A stretch of DNA of 10,990 nucleotides from NCBI GenBank assembly GCA_046717125.1, contig JBKJVQ010000203.1, forward strand, positions 1 to 10,990, in the 5' to 3' direction. Origin of the DNA: JBKJVQ01 sp046717125 (GTDB taxonomy: Bacteria; Pseudomonadota; Alphaproteobacteria; Rhizobiales; Methyloligellaceae). The position numbers and the translations under genes are program-made. Of the stretch, positions 1 through 6,744 are shown one piece after another. Position 1 is the stretch's first letter. Every line of letters begins with the position of its first letter. The notes below the pieces were generated by a model. That model did no database searches. It saw nothing but the letters and a program-made list of their open reading frames with translations, and had not been told where the DNA came from.

Positions 1-2
1 CA

Positions 3-749
3 TTGTCGGCGCTCGTGACGGAGGCGGGTCCCAAAATCGAATCCGGGATCGTCTGGCGGATATTCCATCCAAAGCAAGCGGCCGACGGCGGCTACCGGCT
101 GATCTCGACGCATCGCGATGCAGCGCCAACGGCATCGCTCCCGCCCGGCGAATATCTCGTCAATGCCGCCTATGGACTGTCAAATCTGACGAAGCGGATC
201 AAGGTCGAGGCGGGGAAGAAGCTGTCGGAAAGTTTCGTTCTCAATACCGGCGGCCTCAAGCTCAGCGCTGTGCTGGCGAACGGAAGCCAGATCGGTCCGG
301 AAAGCGTCCGCTACGACATCTTCGTCGACGAAACGGACCAGTTCGGCAACCGCAAACGGCTGCTTGAAAACGCCAAACCGGGCGTCGTCCTGCGTCTGAA
401 TTCGGGCGTCTATCACATCGTCAGCACGTTCGGCGACGCCAATGCGATCGTGCGCGCGGACGTGACGATCGAGCCGGGCAAGCTCAGCGAGGCCACGATC
501 AACCATGCCGCCGCGCAAGTGTCGTTCAAGCTCGTGGCGGCGCCGGGCGGCGAGGCGCTCGCCGACACACGCTGGAAGGTGACGTCGAGCGGAGGCGACG
601 TGATCAAGGAAAGCGCAGGCGCCCTGCCCTCCCACATTCTGGCCGCCGGTGCATACACCGTCACCGCCCAGCACGCGGATATGAGCTATACGCGCGACTT
701 CAAGGTCGAGAGCGGCGCTGCGCAGCAGGTCGAAGTGGTGATGAAGTAG
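3..749 (+). CDS. Repeated beta-sandwich protein, 5'-truncated by window edge
   Basis: I do not recognise a named family with certainty. The frame is open to the window edge, and the only start-like codon there (TTG at 3) has no visible ribosome-binding site, so I treat the gene as cut at its 5' end. The visible 248 residues contain three related segments of about 60 to 85 residues, roughly 15-100, 101-185 and 188-248. Each has an aromatic-rich strand such as IVWRIF, VRYDIF or TRWKV, then a loop ending in a turn of the type LPPGEYLV, LNSGVYHI or AAGAYTV, then a strand followed by a V-E-x-G or I-E-P-G turn. This resembles carboxypeptidase-regulatory-like or Ig-like beta sandwiches of extracytoplasmic bacterial proteins. 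No membrane segment or catalytic motif is visible in this part. It ends 22 bp from the convergent end of thrS. That it is coding is fairly sure; its function is unknown. Confidence 0.8.
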   Translation: MSALVTEAGPKIESGIVWRIFHPKQAADGGYRLISTHRDAAPTASLPPGEYLVNAAYGLSNLTKRIKVEAGKKLSESFVLNTGGLKLSAVLANGSQIGPESVRYDIFVDETDQFGNRKRLLENAKPGVVLRLNSGVYHIVSTFGDANAIVRADVTIEPGKLSEATINHAAAQVSFKLVAAPGGEALADTRWKVTSSGGDVIKESAGALPSHILAAGAYTVTAQHADMSYTRDFKVESGAAQQVEVVMK

Positions 750-752
750 CGG

Positions 753-783
753 CTGGCGGCTCTTTCCGCACCTACGCCGCCAG
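753..783. terminator. Possible bidirectional hairpin between convergent genes
   Basis: CTGGCGGC (753-760) and GCCGCCAG (776-783) form a perfect 8-bp inverted repeat with a 15-nt loop. It lies between the stop at 749 and the last codons of thrS on the other strand. A hairpin between convergent genes suggests shared termination, but neither strand has a good T-run after it and one arm overlaps the thrS coding end. The call is weak. Confidence 0.35.
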
Positions 784-2718
784 GTCGCTGCCCTCCGCGC
801 CTTGCAAATCCGGTGGCAGAGATTCTTCCGTCAGTATACGGACGGCTTCGTCGAGTGTCAGTGACGTCTGGTCGCGCTGGCCGAGCCGACGGATGGATAC
901 CGTCCGCTCTTCGGCTTCCCGCTTACCCACAACCAGCATCACCGGCACTTTGGCCAACGAATGCTCGCGGACTTTGTAGTTGATCTTCTCATTGCGGAGA
1001 TCGGCCTCCGCCCGCAGCCCGGCTGCCACCAGCTTCGCCAGCACCTCTCGCGCATAATCATCGGCGTCCGACACGATCGTTGCGACCACCGTCTGCACAG
1101 GCGCGAGCCAGAGCGGCAAATGGCCGCCATGATGCTCGATGAGCACACCCGTGAACCGCTCAAGCGAGCCGAACATGGCGCGGTGAATCATGACCGGTAC
1201 ATCCTTGTCGCCCGCGGCATTGATATAGAACGCGCCGAGCCGCCCAGGCATGTTCAGGTCGACCTGCATCGTGCCGCACTGCCAGTCGCGCCCGATCGCG
1301 TCGCGCAGCACATATTCGAGTTTGGGGCCGTAGAACGCGCCCTCGCCGCTATTCAGCTCGTAGGCCATGCCGGCGGCCTCGACGGCGGCCTTCAGCGCGG
1401 CCTCGGATTTGTCCCAGACCTCGTCCGCGCCGACACGCTTCGCGGGCCGGTCGGAGAATTTCACGACCACGTTCTCGAAACCGAAATCGCGATAGATCTC
1501 CAGCATCTGCCGGTGCAGGTCGATGCAGACATCCGTGATCTGATCGGGCGCGCAGAAGATGTGCGCATCGTCCTGCGTGAAATGACGTACACGGAGCAGT
1601 CCGTGCAGCGCGCCTGACGGCTCGTAGCGATGGACCTTGCCGAATTCGGCAATTTTCAGCGGCAGGTCGCGATAGCTTTTCAGCCCGTGCTTGTAGATCT
1701 GCACATGGCCGGGACAGTTCATCGGTTTGCAGCAGAACACGCGCTCGTCCGGCGTCTCGGTGATGAACATGTGCTCGGCGAATTTCTCCCAGTGGCCGGA
1801 TTGCTCCCAGAGCGTCCGCTCCATCATGTCGGGCGAGTTCACCTCATCATAGCCCCACGCCTTCTGGCGACGGCGCATATAGGCGATGAGCGATTGGAAC
1901 AGCGCCCAGCCCTTCGCATGCCAGAAGACAGAACCCGGCGCTTCCTCCTGGAAATGAAACAAATCCATCTCGCGCCCGAGCCGCCGGTGATCGCGCTTCT
2001 CGGCTTCCTCGATCTGATGCAGCCAAGCGTCGAGTTCGGCCTGGGATGCGAACGCCGTTCCGTAGATGCGCTGGAGCATCGGGCGATTTGAATCGCCGCG
2101 CCAATATGCGCCCGCAATCTTCTGCAGCTTGAAGGCCTGGCCGAGCCGGCCGGTCCTGTCCATATGCGGACCACGGCAGAGATCGAGCCATTCGCCCTGC
2201 CGGTATATGGTCAGGTCCTGGTCTTCGGGAATCGTATCGATCAGCTCGACCTTGAAGCCTTCGCCCTTCTCCGCAAAGAAGCGCTTCGCTTCCTCACGCG
2301 ACCAGACTTCGCGCGTAAACGGAGCGTCGCGCTTGACGATCTCACGCATTTTCGCGTCGATCGCGTCGAGGTCCTCAGGCTTGAAGGGCTCCTCGCGCGC
2401 GAAGTCGTAGTAGAAGCCGTTCTCGATAATCGGCCCGATCGTCACTTGCGTGTCCGGCCAAAGCGACTGGACCGCCTCCGCCATCACATGGGCGGCGTCG
2501 TGCCGGATCAGTTCGAGCGCCGCCGGGTCGTCGCGCGTGACAATTGTAATCCTGCCGTCGCACTCAATCTTCCGATTGAGATCGCGCAGTTCGCCGTCGA
2601 GCGTGACCGCCACGGCTTTTTTCGCGAGGGATTTGGAGATTGCTTCGGCGACGCCGGCTCCAGTGATACCGGGCTCGAACGCGCGCTGGGCGCCGTCGGG
2701 AAACGTCAGCATTATCAT
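772..2718 (-). CDS. thrS: Threonyl-tRNA synthetase
   Basis: This class II aminoacyl-tRNA synthetase attaches threonine to tRNA-Thr in the cytoplasm. At 648 residues it is close to the usual bacterial length of about 640. The order is an N-terminal TGS domain (about 1-62), the editing domain, the catalytic core and a C-terminal anticodon-binding domain (from about 540). The editing site is intact, with H73 and H77 (HDAAH) and C181 and H185 (CRGPH). The catalytic zinc ligands are visible as C335 (MNCPGH), H386 (DDAHIF) and H512 (VMIHR). Class II motifs include the region around RYEPSGALHG and R521 in GSLERF. The protein opens ATG-ATA-ATG, so the start could be two codons later; I took the first. 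A GTGAGG stretch just upstream is a modest ribosome-binding site. No T-box-like leader is apparent. A plausible promoter lies about 65 bp upstream. Confidence 0.98.
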   Translation of the reverse strand: MIMLTFPDGAQRAFEPGITGAGVAEAISKSLAKKAVAVTLDGELRDLNRKIECDGRITIVTRDDPAALELIRHDAAHVMAEAVQSLWPDTQVTIGPIIENGFYYDFAREEPFKPEDLDAIDAKMREIVKRDAPFTREVWSREEAKRFFAEKGEGFKVELIDTIPEDQDLTIYRQGEWLDLCRGPHMDRTGRLGQAFKLQKIAGAYWRGDSNRPMLQRIYGTAFASQAELDAWLHQIEEAEKRDHRRLGREMDLFHFQEEAPGSVFWHAKGWALFQSLIAYMRRRQKAWGYDEVNSPDMMERTLWEQSGHWEKFAEHMFITETPDERVFCCKPMNCPGHVQIYKHGLKSYRDLPLKIAEFGKVHRYEPSGALHGLLRVRHFTQDDAHIFCAPDQITDVCIDLHRQMLEIYRDFGFENVVVKFSDRPAKRVGADEVWDKSEAALKAAVEAAGMAYELNSGEGAFYGPKLEYVLRDAIGRDWQCGTMQVDLNMPGRLGAFYINAAGDKDVPVMIHRAMFGSLERFTGVLIEHHGGHLPLWLAPVQTVVATIVSDADDYAREVLAKLVAAGLRAEADLRNEKINYKVREHSLAKVPVMLVVGKREAEERTVSIRRLGQRDQTSLTLDEAVRILTEESLPPDLQGAEGSDLAA

Positions 2719-2754
2719 CGGGGCCTCACTCGCTGCATACCAAGCAGGTAAGTG

Positions 2755-2788
2755 GCCGCGTTCTCGCCCGATCCGTGAAAACTGTCAA
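2755..2788 (-). promoter_or_regulatory. Candidate thrS promoter
   Basis: On the minus strand a perfect -35 box TTGACA (2783-2788) is followed after 17 nt by GAGAAC, which matches the -10 consensus at only three of six positions. It lies at a sensible distance upstream of the thrS start at 2718. The -35 and spacing are good and the -10 is poor. Confidence 0.35.
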
Positions 2789-2991
2789 CGCCGGTTTCCG
2801 AGGTTATCGTGAACTTAGCCGGTCAGCCTCGGGCAAAAAATGAACACTGAATAGAATCACACTGAATCCGTTGGTTAAATCGAAATTTCGCTAAATATAT
2901 CACAGATATTGCGTGCCGTTTTTGGCCTCCTGAAGACTCCAGACGAATTTGTGGCGGAAAATCGGTAATACTGCGGCCTCAGGACGTTTCG

Positions 2992-3022
2992 CTTGACAGT
3001 GGATTGGCGAGCACGGTTCACT
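2992..3022 (+). promoter_or_regulatory. Candidate promoter for the TAXI/Sel1 unit
   Basis: CTTGACA (2992-2998) matches the -35 form often seen in alphaproteobacteria. The best -10 at 18 nt is TTCACT (3017-3022), with three of six matches. The distance to the chosen start at 3164 would give a leader of about 130 nt. An alternative is the AT-rich TTGGTT...AATATA pair around 2871-2899. Confidence 0.3.
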
Positions 3023-3151
3023 CGTTACGCCACATGACCCTTCCGGTCTAAAGGCCGCCGGCAAATCATGGCCAGACCAGCCATGGAGCGGACGGTTCGG
3101 GGATGGTGGCTGCGTTTGTTCTGTCGGTACATAACGGCGCCGACGCGCCGT

Positions 3152-3157
3152 GGAGGG
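3152..3157 (+). promoter_or_regulatory. Ribosome-binding site deciding the TAXI start
   Basis: GGAGGG sits 6 nt before the ATG at 3164. The reading frame is open back to an ATG at 3068, but that earlier start has no comparable site. The protein that begins at 3164 opens directly with a signal peptide, which supports the later start. Confidence 0.8.
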
Positions 3158-3163
3158 ATTGTT

Positions 3164-4411
3164 ATGCGTCCTGCCCTCGCGATCGCGCTCGTCTGGTGCA
3201 TTGCGTTTCTGTTCGGCGCTTCCGCGCCCGTTTTCGCCCAAACAGAGAACGCGGCGGAAGCCGATCAGCCCGCAGCCGAACAACAGACGCGCAAGCGGTC
3301 CTCGCGCTCGCGGCGCAAGCAATGGTCTCCACCGGCCCCGGCTCCTGCCAATCCCGAAGCCTCATTGCGCGATATCGGCAAGGCCCAACTCAACGAAAGC
3401 GCCGTGACGGTGCTTTCGGGCAACCGCGACGGCCAGTCGCTCGGTTACGCCTACGATCTGTCGGCCGTGCTGGACGACGGCGACAACATGCGCGTCCTGC
3501 CGATCGCGGGCAAAGGCGGCGCCCAAAACGTGCGCGACATCCTGTGGTTGCGCGGTGTCGACATGGGCATCATCCAGGCGAATGTCATGAACCATCTCGC
3601 CAAGACGGGCGAGCTCGGCAACATCAAGGGGCAGATCGCCTACGTCGCGAAACTGTTCAACGAAGAGATGCACATTCTTGCCCGCAGCGACGTGAAAAGC
3701 TTCGAGGAACTGCGCGGGAAGAAAGTGAATTTCGGCGAAGCCGGCAGCGGCACCGAAATCACCGCCCAGCTCGTTTTCAGCCATTTCGGCATGAGCGTCG
3801 AGGAGGTCAATATCGATCAAAATGACGCGATCGCCATGGTCAAGTCCGGCGAGATCGCGGCCACGATTCTGATCGGCGGAAAGCCCTCCCCCGCCTTCAC
3901 CCATGTGAAACAGTCAGACGGGCTCAAGCTCCTCAGCATGCCCTACCGCACCGACATGGAGGCCGAATATTACCCGGCCACTCTGACGCACGCCGAATAT
4001 CCCGACCTCATCGCCGAGGATGAAACGATCGACACGATCGCGGTTTGCGCCGTGCTTGCAGTATTCAACTGGCCCGAAGGCAATGCGCGGGCCAAGCGCA
4101 TGACGCGGTTTGTCGACGCCTTCTTTGAGAAGTTCGAGCAACTGCACAAGGCGCCCCGCCATCCCAAATGGCGCGAGGTGAACTTCGCCGCGACGCTGGA
4201 AAACTGGACCCGGTTCTCGGCCGCCCAGAAATGGATCGATCAGGCCGATCCGCAAGTGGCATCGGCGCAGCGCGACGACTTCCAGAAGTTTCTTGTCGAG
4301 CGCGGCGAGCAGGTGACAGCCCAGAACGGCGAGCCGAAATCGGGATCCGAGCAGGAGGCTCTGTTCAAGGCCTATCTCGCATGGAGCAAGCAGCAGCAAC
4401 CCGCCAACTAG
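3164..4411 (+). CDS. TAXI-family TRAP-type periplasmic solute-binding protein (orphan)
   Basis: The predicted protein is a 415-residue periplasmic ligand-binding protein of the TAXI (NMT1-like) family. Residues 1-25 form a signal peptide, with a hydrophobic run ending APVFA. Residues 42-54 are a highly basic stretch, RKRSSRSRRKQW, followed by a Pro/Ala linker to about 65. The binding fold starts near residue 81 with VTVLSGNRDGQSLGYAYDLS. It continues through AGKGGAQNVRDILWLRGVDMGIIQ, a typical lobe-1 pattern of this family, then SFEELRGKKVNFGEAGSGTEIT (179-200) and AATILIGGKPSPAF (232-245). TAXI proteins normally deliver substrates such as carboxylates or amino acids to a DctM-type TRAP permease. 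No permease gene lies nearby; the next gene encodes a membrane-anchored Sel1-like protein. The C-terminal part beyond about 310 is long and helical. The ligand cannot be read from the sequence. Family call fairly sure; transport role inferred. Confidence 0.88.
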   Translation: MRPALAIALVWCIAFLFGASAPVFAQTENAAEADQPAAEQQTRKRSSRSRRKQWSPPAPAPANPEASLRDIGKAQLNESAVTVLSGNRDGQSLGYAYDLSAVLDDGDNMRVLPIAGKGGAQNVRDILWLRGVDMGIIQANVMNHLAKTGELGNIKGQIAYVAKLFNEEMHILARSDVKSFEELRGKKVNFGEAGSGTEITAQLVFSHFGMSVEEVNIDQNDAIAMVKSGEIAATILIGGKPSPAFTHVKQSDGLKLLSMPYRTDMEAEYYPATLTHAEYPDLIAEDETIDTIAVCAVLAVFNWPEGNARAKRMTRFVDAFFEKFEQLHKAPRHPKWREVNFAATLENWTRFSAAQKWIDQADPQVASAQRDDFQKFLVERGEQVTAQNGEPKSGSEQEALFKAYLAWSKQQQPAN

Positions 4412-4467
4412 AAGAGGCGAAGTCTCATGGAACGCGTCCCATCGCAGAGTATGAATGGGGGATCCGG

Positions 4468-4472
4468 GGAGG
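4468..4472 (+). promoter_or_regulatory. Ribosome-binding site favouring the start at 4478
   Basis: GGAGG, inside a longer GGGGAGGAG, lies 5 nt before the ATG at 4478. The upstream in-frame ATG at 4427 has only AAGAGG at a longer distance (about 11 nt). This favours 4478, although the earlier start would place the gene 15 bp after its neighbour and add 17 residues. Confidence 0.6.
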
Positions 4473-4477
4473 AGCAC

Positions 4478-5818
4478 ATGGCGCGGAGCGCATTGAGGCC
4501 ATCCGATTTCATCACATCCTCGAAAAGCCTGAATGGGCGCCTGCGTGAAGCGGGATTGAGGGAGCAGCTGGAAGGCGCAACAGGAACCGCGGCTTCCGAC
4601 ATGGCACGCCGGTTCGCGCCGGAGTCGCCTGACGACGGCTTGGAACCGGAAATCAGCGTGATCGAGGAGGATCTTTCGCCGATGCACCCGGCCGCCCATG
4701 GCCGGAGATTCCCTACCGTCCCGCGAGAAGAAACGGGGTCCCGCGCGCGGACCAGCGCATGGATTCTGCTCGCGCTGATCGTCGCGTGCGGCACGCCTTC
4801 CGCCCTCGCCGGCTTCATGATGTGGAACGGGAGCCTTCCCATTCCGTTCGCAGGACAGTTTGAAGAAGCGCCCGCCGCCGAAACCAAGGTCGCTGAAGCG
4901 CCTGCCGCGGATGCGCCTGCGCCGGACGCGCCGGGCGCGGACCAGCCAGCCGCCGGTGCGCCCGCGAATGCGCCGGTTGTGGAACAGCCTGTTGCGAATG
5001 CGCCGATCGCGGAAGAACCGGCCGCCGCAGAGCCGCCGGCGCCGGAGGCCGCAGCGCAGCCGCCCGAATCGCAGCCGCGCGAATCCCTGCCTCCGAAGAT
5101 GCAGGGGCGGATGGAGGCGGCCGTTTCCGCGCTGTCTGATCCGGCAAGCAAGTCGAGCATTCAGGAGAAGACCGCCGGCGTGAGCGAGGCGCGCGCGGCC
5201 CCTGCCCCGCTGCAGATCGTGGTTAAGCCCATCGAGGGCGCGCATGCGGCAATGCAGGCCGAACTCGCCGTCGCGGTAGAGCCGTCCATCCCCGACGGTC
5301 TTGGGAGCCGTGTCCTGGTCAAAGACCTGCCCCGGAACGCGACGCTTTCCGCGGGCCAAAAGTCAGCAGACGGATGGACGCTTACGGTGGACGATCTCAC
5401 CGGACTGAAGCTCAACCTTCCCGCCGACGCCGCCGGCGACGCGGTGGTCAAGGTCGAACTGTGTTCGGAAGCCGGCGAGGTGCTCGCCGAGACGAGCTTG
5501 CCGCTACACGTCGAACCGGCTCCGGTTCTCAGTCCCGACTACGTGTCGCGGATCGCGGGACTGATGGAACACGGGCAGAAGATGATCGATGTCGGCTATA
5601 TCTCCGGAGCACGGGCCTACTATATCCGTGCGGCGGAGGCAGGCAGCGCGGCAGGCGCGATGGCGGCCGCCGCAACGTTCGATCCTGCGGCGCTGGACGC
5701 ATTGCAGGCACACGGCGTGCAGTCCGATGTCTCTCAGGCGCGGCGCTGGTATGAGCGCGCAAGGGAACTCGGCGCCAAGGATGCGGATGCGCGGCTCGCA
5801 GGGCTGCCGACCGAGTAA
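4478..5818 (+). CDS. Membrane-anchored Pro/Ala-rich protein with Ig/cadherin-like segment and Sel1-like C-terminus
   Basis: I do not recognise a named protein; numbering is for the 446-residue form. Residues 1-93 are polar and probably cytoplasmic. One hydrophobic segment (94-116, from AWILLALIVA) would anchor it in the inner membrane with the rest in the periplasm. Residues 128-205 are a Pro/Ala/Glu linker with repeated A-P-A or A-P-x units. Residues 262-346 are strand-rich, with LPRNATLSAGQKSADGW and LTVDDLTGLKLNLP. This pattern is like the cadherin/Ig-like modules (GATLSAG...W.L...DL.GL.L..P) of large surface proteins. The last 75 residues contain GARAYYIRAAEAGSAAGAMA and ARRWYERARELGAKDADARL, which look like degenerate Sel1/TPR-type repeats used in protein binding. 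The start is decided by the strong GGAGG; an alternative ATG is at 4427. It follows the TAXI gene on the same strand and is probably co-transcribed with it. Structural reading good; function unknown. Confidence 0.8.
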   Translation: MARSALRPSDFITSSKSLNGRLREAGLREQLEGATGTAASDMARRFAPESPDDGLEPEISVIEEDLSPMHPAAHGRRFPTVPREETGSRARTSAWILLALIVACGTPSALAGFMMWNGSLPIPFAGQFEEAPAAETKVAEAPAADAPAPDAPGADQPAAGAPANAPVVEQPVANAPIAEEPAAAEPPAPEAAAQPPESQPRESLPPKMQGRMEAAVSALSDPASKSSIQEKTAGVSEARAAPAPLQIVVKPIEGAHAAMQAELAVAVEPSIPDGLGSRVLVKDLPRNATLSAGQKSADGWTLTVDDLTGLKLNLPADAAGDAVVKVELCSEAGEVLAETSLPLHVEPAPVLSPDYVSRIAGLMEHGQKMIDVGYISGARAYYIRAAEAGSAAGAMAAAATFDPAALDALQAHGVQSDVSQARRWYERARELGAKDADARLAGLPTE

Positions 5819-5836
5819 GTCGGCCGGGCGGCCGGG

Positions 5837-5862
5837 CGGCTGGCTGAGTGCGGACCCAGCCG
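5837..5862. terminator. Possible hairpin between convergent genes
   Basis: CGGCTGG (5837-5843) and CCAGCCG (5856-5862) form a perfect 7-bp inverted repeat with a 12-nt loop, in the 87-bp gap between the Sel1-like gene and yidD. No T-run follows on either strand, so it is at best a weak or factor-assisted terminator. Just before it the octamer CGGCCGGG occurs twice in tandem (5821-5836). Confidence 0.35.
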
Positions 5863-5905
5863 ATGCGGCGACTGACACGCATAGAAAAACGAGACGAAAG
5901 CGCGA

Positions 5906-6202
5906 TCACGCTGCCGGGCCGCGCCAGCGTCCGTATCGCCACGGCGTCAGGGGATGCCGCGCCTCGCTGAGATCGGGGACCGGATCGAAGCCCGACGAGC
6001 CGAGCGGATGGCACCGGCACATGCGGGCAAGCGTCAGCCAGCCGCCTTTCCATGCGCCGTTTTTCTCGATGGCCTCACGCGCGTAATCCGAACAGGTCGG
6101 CAGGTGCCGGCAGTTGGTTCCGAGCAGCGGCGAAATCGCGACCCGGTAAAACGCGATCGGAGCGAGCATCGCCGCCCGCACAATCTTCTGCGACGCTGTC
6201 AT
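5906..6202 (-). CDS. yidD: YidD membrane protein insertion efficiency factor
   Basis: This is a small 98-residue protein of the YidD (DUF37) family. These proteins sit on the inner face of the membrane through an amphipathic N-terminus and assist YidC-dependent insertion of inner-membrane proteins. The family signature is complete: FYRVAISPLLGTNCRHLPTC (residues 18-37), SDYAREAIEKNGAWKGG (38-54), then RMCRCHPLGSSGFDPVP (60-76), with the conserved cysteines, the R-C-H-P and the D-P-V-P end. A 22-residue polar tail follows. The start codon overlaps the stop of the upstream HD-domain gene as ATGA (6199-6202), which points to coupled translation. In many bacteria yidD lies between rnpA and yidC; here it is the last gene of an IscU-like/alarmone-hydrolase unit. 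Confidence 0.95.
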   Translation of the reverse strand: MTASQKIVRAAMLAPIAFYRVAISPLLGTNCRHLPTCSDYAREAIEKNGAWKGGWLTLARMCRCHPLGSSGFDPVPDLSEARHPLTPWRYGRWRGPAA

Positions 6203-6744
6203 TTCCTGAGAGACGCCTCGAAATCGCGCGCGGCTTCGTCGAACGCCTGTTCGAGCGGCGGGCTCACGCCCCGAGCACCGTCGACAACCTGTCGCGCCCA
6301 GGCGACGTAATCGCGCAATCGTTCGAGCGGCCAGTCCGCAGGCGGATCATCGCGGAGCGATCTCAGATTGGACAGCTTGTCGGCGATTTTCAGGAGTTTC
6401 GCGCGATCGCTCTTGTGCGGGGTCGATTCGACCTGTCGCCGTTTGCGCTCCGCCGCCGGTATGGATTTGTCGTCGGTCACCTCGCGGACCAGGCTGGCCA
6501 CGTCCGGCCCGAACTCCGACGACAATTCCTCGATCGTCACATCCTGATCTTCGACCACATCATGCAACAGCGCGGCGGCGATCAGCTCGCCGTCATCGCC
6601 GGCGGTCGCCTGCGCAATCAGATGCGCCACTTCCGCCAGGTGATTGACGTAAGGTTGGCCGCCGGAGCCTTTGCGCTTCTGGCCCGCATGTTTCCGGGCC
6701 GCAAAGTCGAAAGCCTTCACAATCGTCTGCACGTCTTTACGCAT
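6199..6744 (-). CDS. Small HD-domain alarmone hydrolase, MESH1-like
   Basis: This 181-residue single-domain HD protein belongs to the hydrolase half of the RelA/SpoT family and corresponds to MESH1-type small alarmone hydrolases. The expected reaction is removal of the 3'-pyrophosphate from (p)ppGpp; NADPH phosphatase activity is known for the animal relative. Visible motifs are HAGQKRKGSGGQPYVNHL (19-36) with R24 and metal ligand H35, LLHDVVED (59-66) with H61, D62 and the catalytic-type E65, and KIADKLSNL (119-127) with D122 and N126. These residues match the Mn-binding and catalytic set of SpoT-like hydrolases. No synthetase, TGS or ACT domain follows. The frame is open further upstream to 6873, but those residues are Arg/Gly-rich and lie inside the IscU-like gene. 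The ATG at 6744 places the HD motifs at family-typical positions and has GAAGG upstream. It overlaps the upstream gene by 28 nt and yidD by ATGA. Confidence 0.9.
   Translation of the reverse strand: MRKDVQTIVKAFDFAARKHAGQKRKGSGGQPYVNHLAEVAHLIAQATAGDDGELIAAALLHDVVEDQDVTIEELSSEFGPDVASLVREVTDDKSIPAAERKRRQVESTPHKSDRAKLLKIADKLSNLRSLRDDPPADWPLERLRDYVAWARQVVDGARGVSPPLEQAFDEAARDFEASLRK

Larger units (their letters stand above)
2719..3163. other. Divergent intergenic region with AT-rich core and short repeats
   Basis: This 445-bp region separates thrS from the rightward TAXI gene, and I see no convincing gene in it. From about 2835 to 2910 it is clearly more AT-rich than its surroundings. The core holds a perfect 10-bp palindrome CGAAATTTCG (2881-2890) and a 9-bp direct repeat ACACTGAAT (2844-2852 and 2859-2867, period 15). 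An inverted repeat CCGAGG/CCTCGG (2798-2803 and 2827-2832), extendable by a G-U pair and an A-T pair, lies upstream of the thrS -35 box. TTGGTT (2871-2876) and AATATA (2894-2899), spaced 17 nt apart, flank the palindrome. This could be a promoter with an operator inside the spacer, but that is inference. Confidence 0.5.

Noticed and set aside
961..2751. Plus-strand ORFs opposite thrS (for example 961-1617, 1630-2091, 2164-2751)
   Set aside because: All are mirrors of a well-supported thrS reading frame and show no motif of their own.
3068..3163. N-terminal extension of the TAXI gene from the ATG at 3068
   Set aside because: It would bury the signal peptide behind 32 residues and lacks a ribosome-binding site, whereas GGAGGG precedes the ATG at 3164.
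2900..3322. Minus-strand ORF of 140 codons in the thrS/TAXI gap
   Set aside because: It overlaps the TAXI signal-peptide region, has no family resemblance and is Arg/Pro-rich; I see no ribosome-binding site.
3914..5359. Long minus-strand ORF (481 codons) antisense to the TAXI and Sel1-like genes
   Set aside because: It is dominated by Arg/Gly low-complexity sequence with no recognisable motif, and the opposite strand has a signal peptide, a binding fold and good ribosome-binding sites. It is a by-product of high GC.
5821..5836. Tandem octamer CGGCCGGG as a possible repeat element
   Set aside because: There are only two full copies in a GC-rich gap next to a hairpin, too short to call a mobile or functional repeat.
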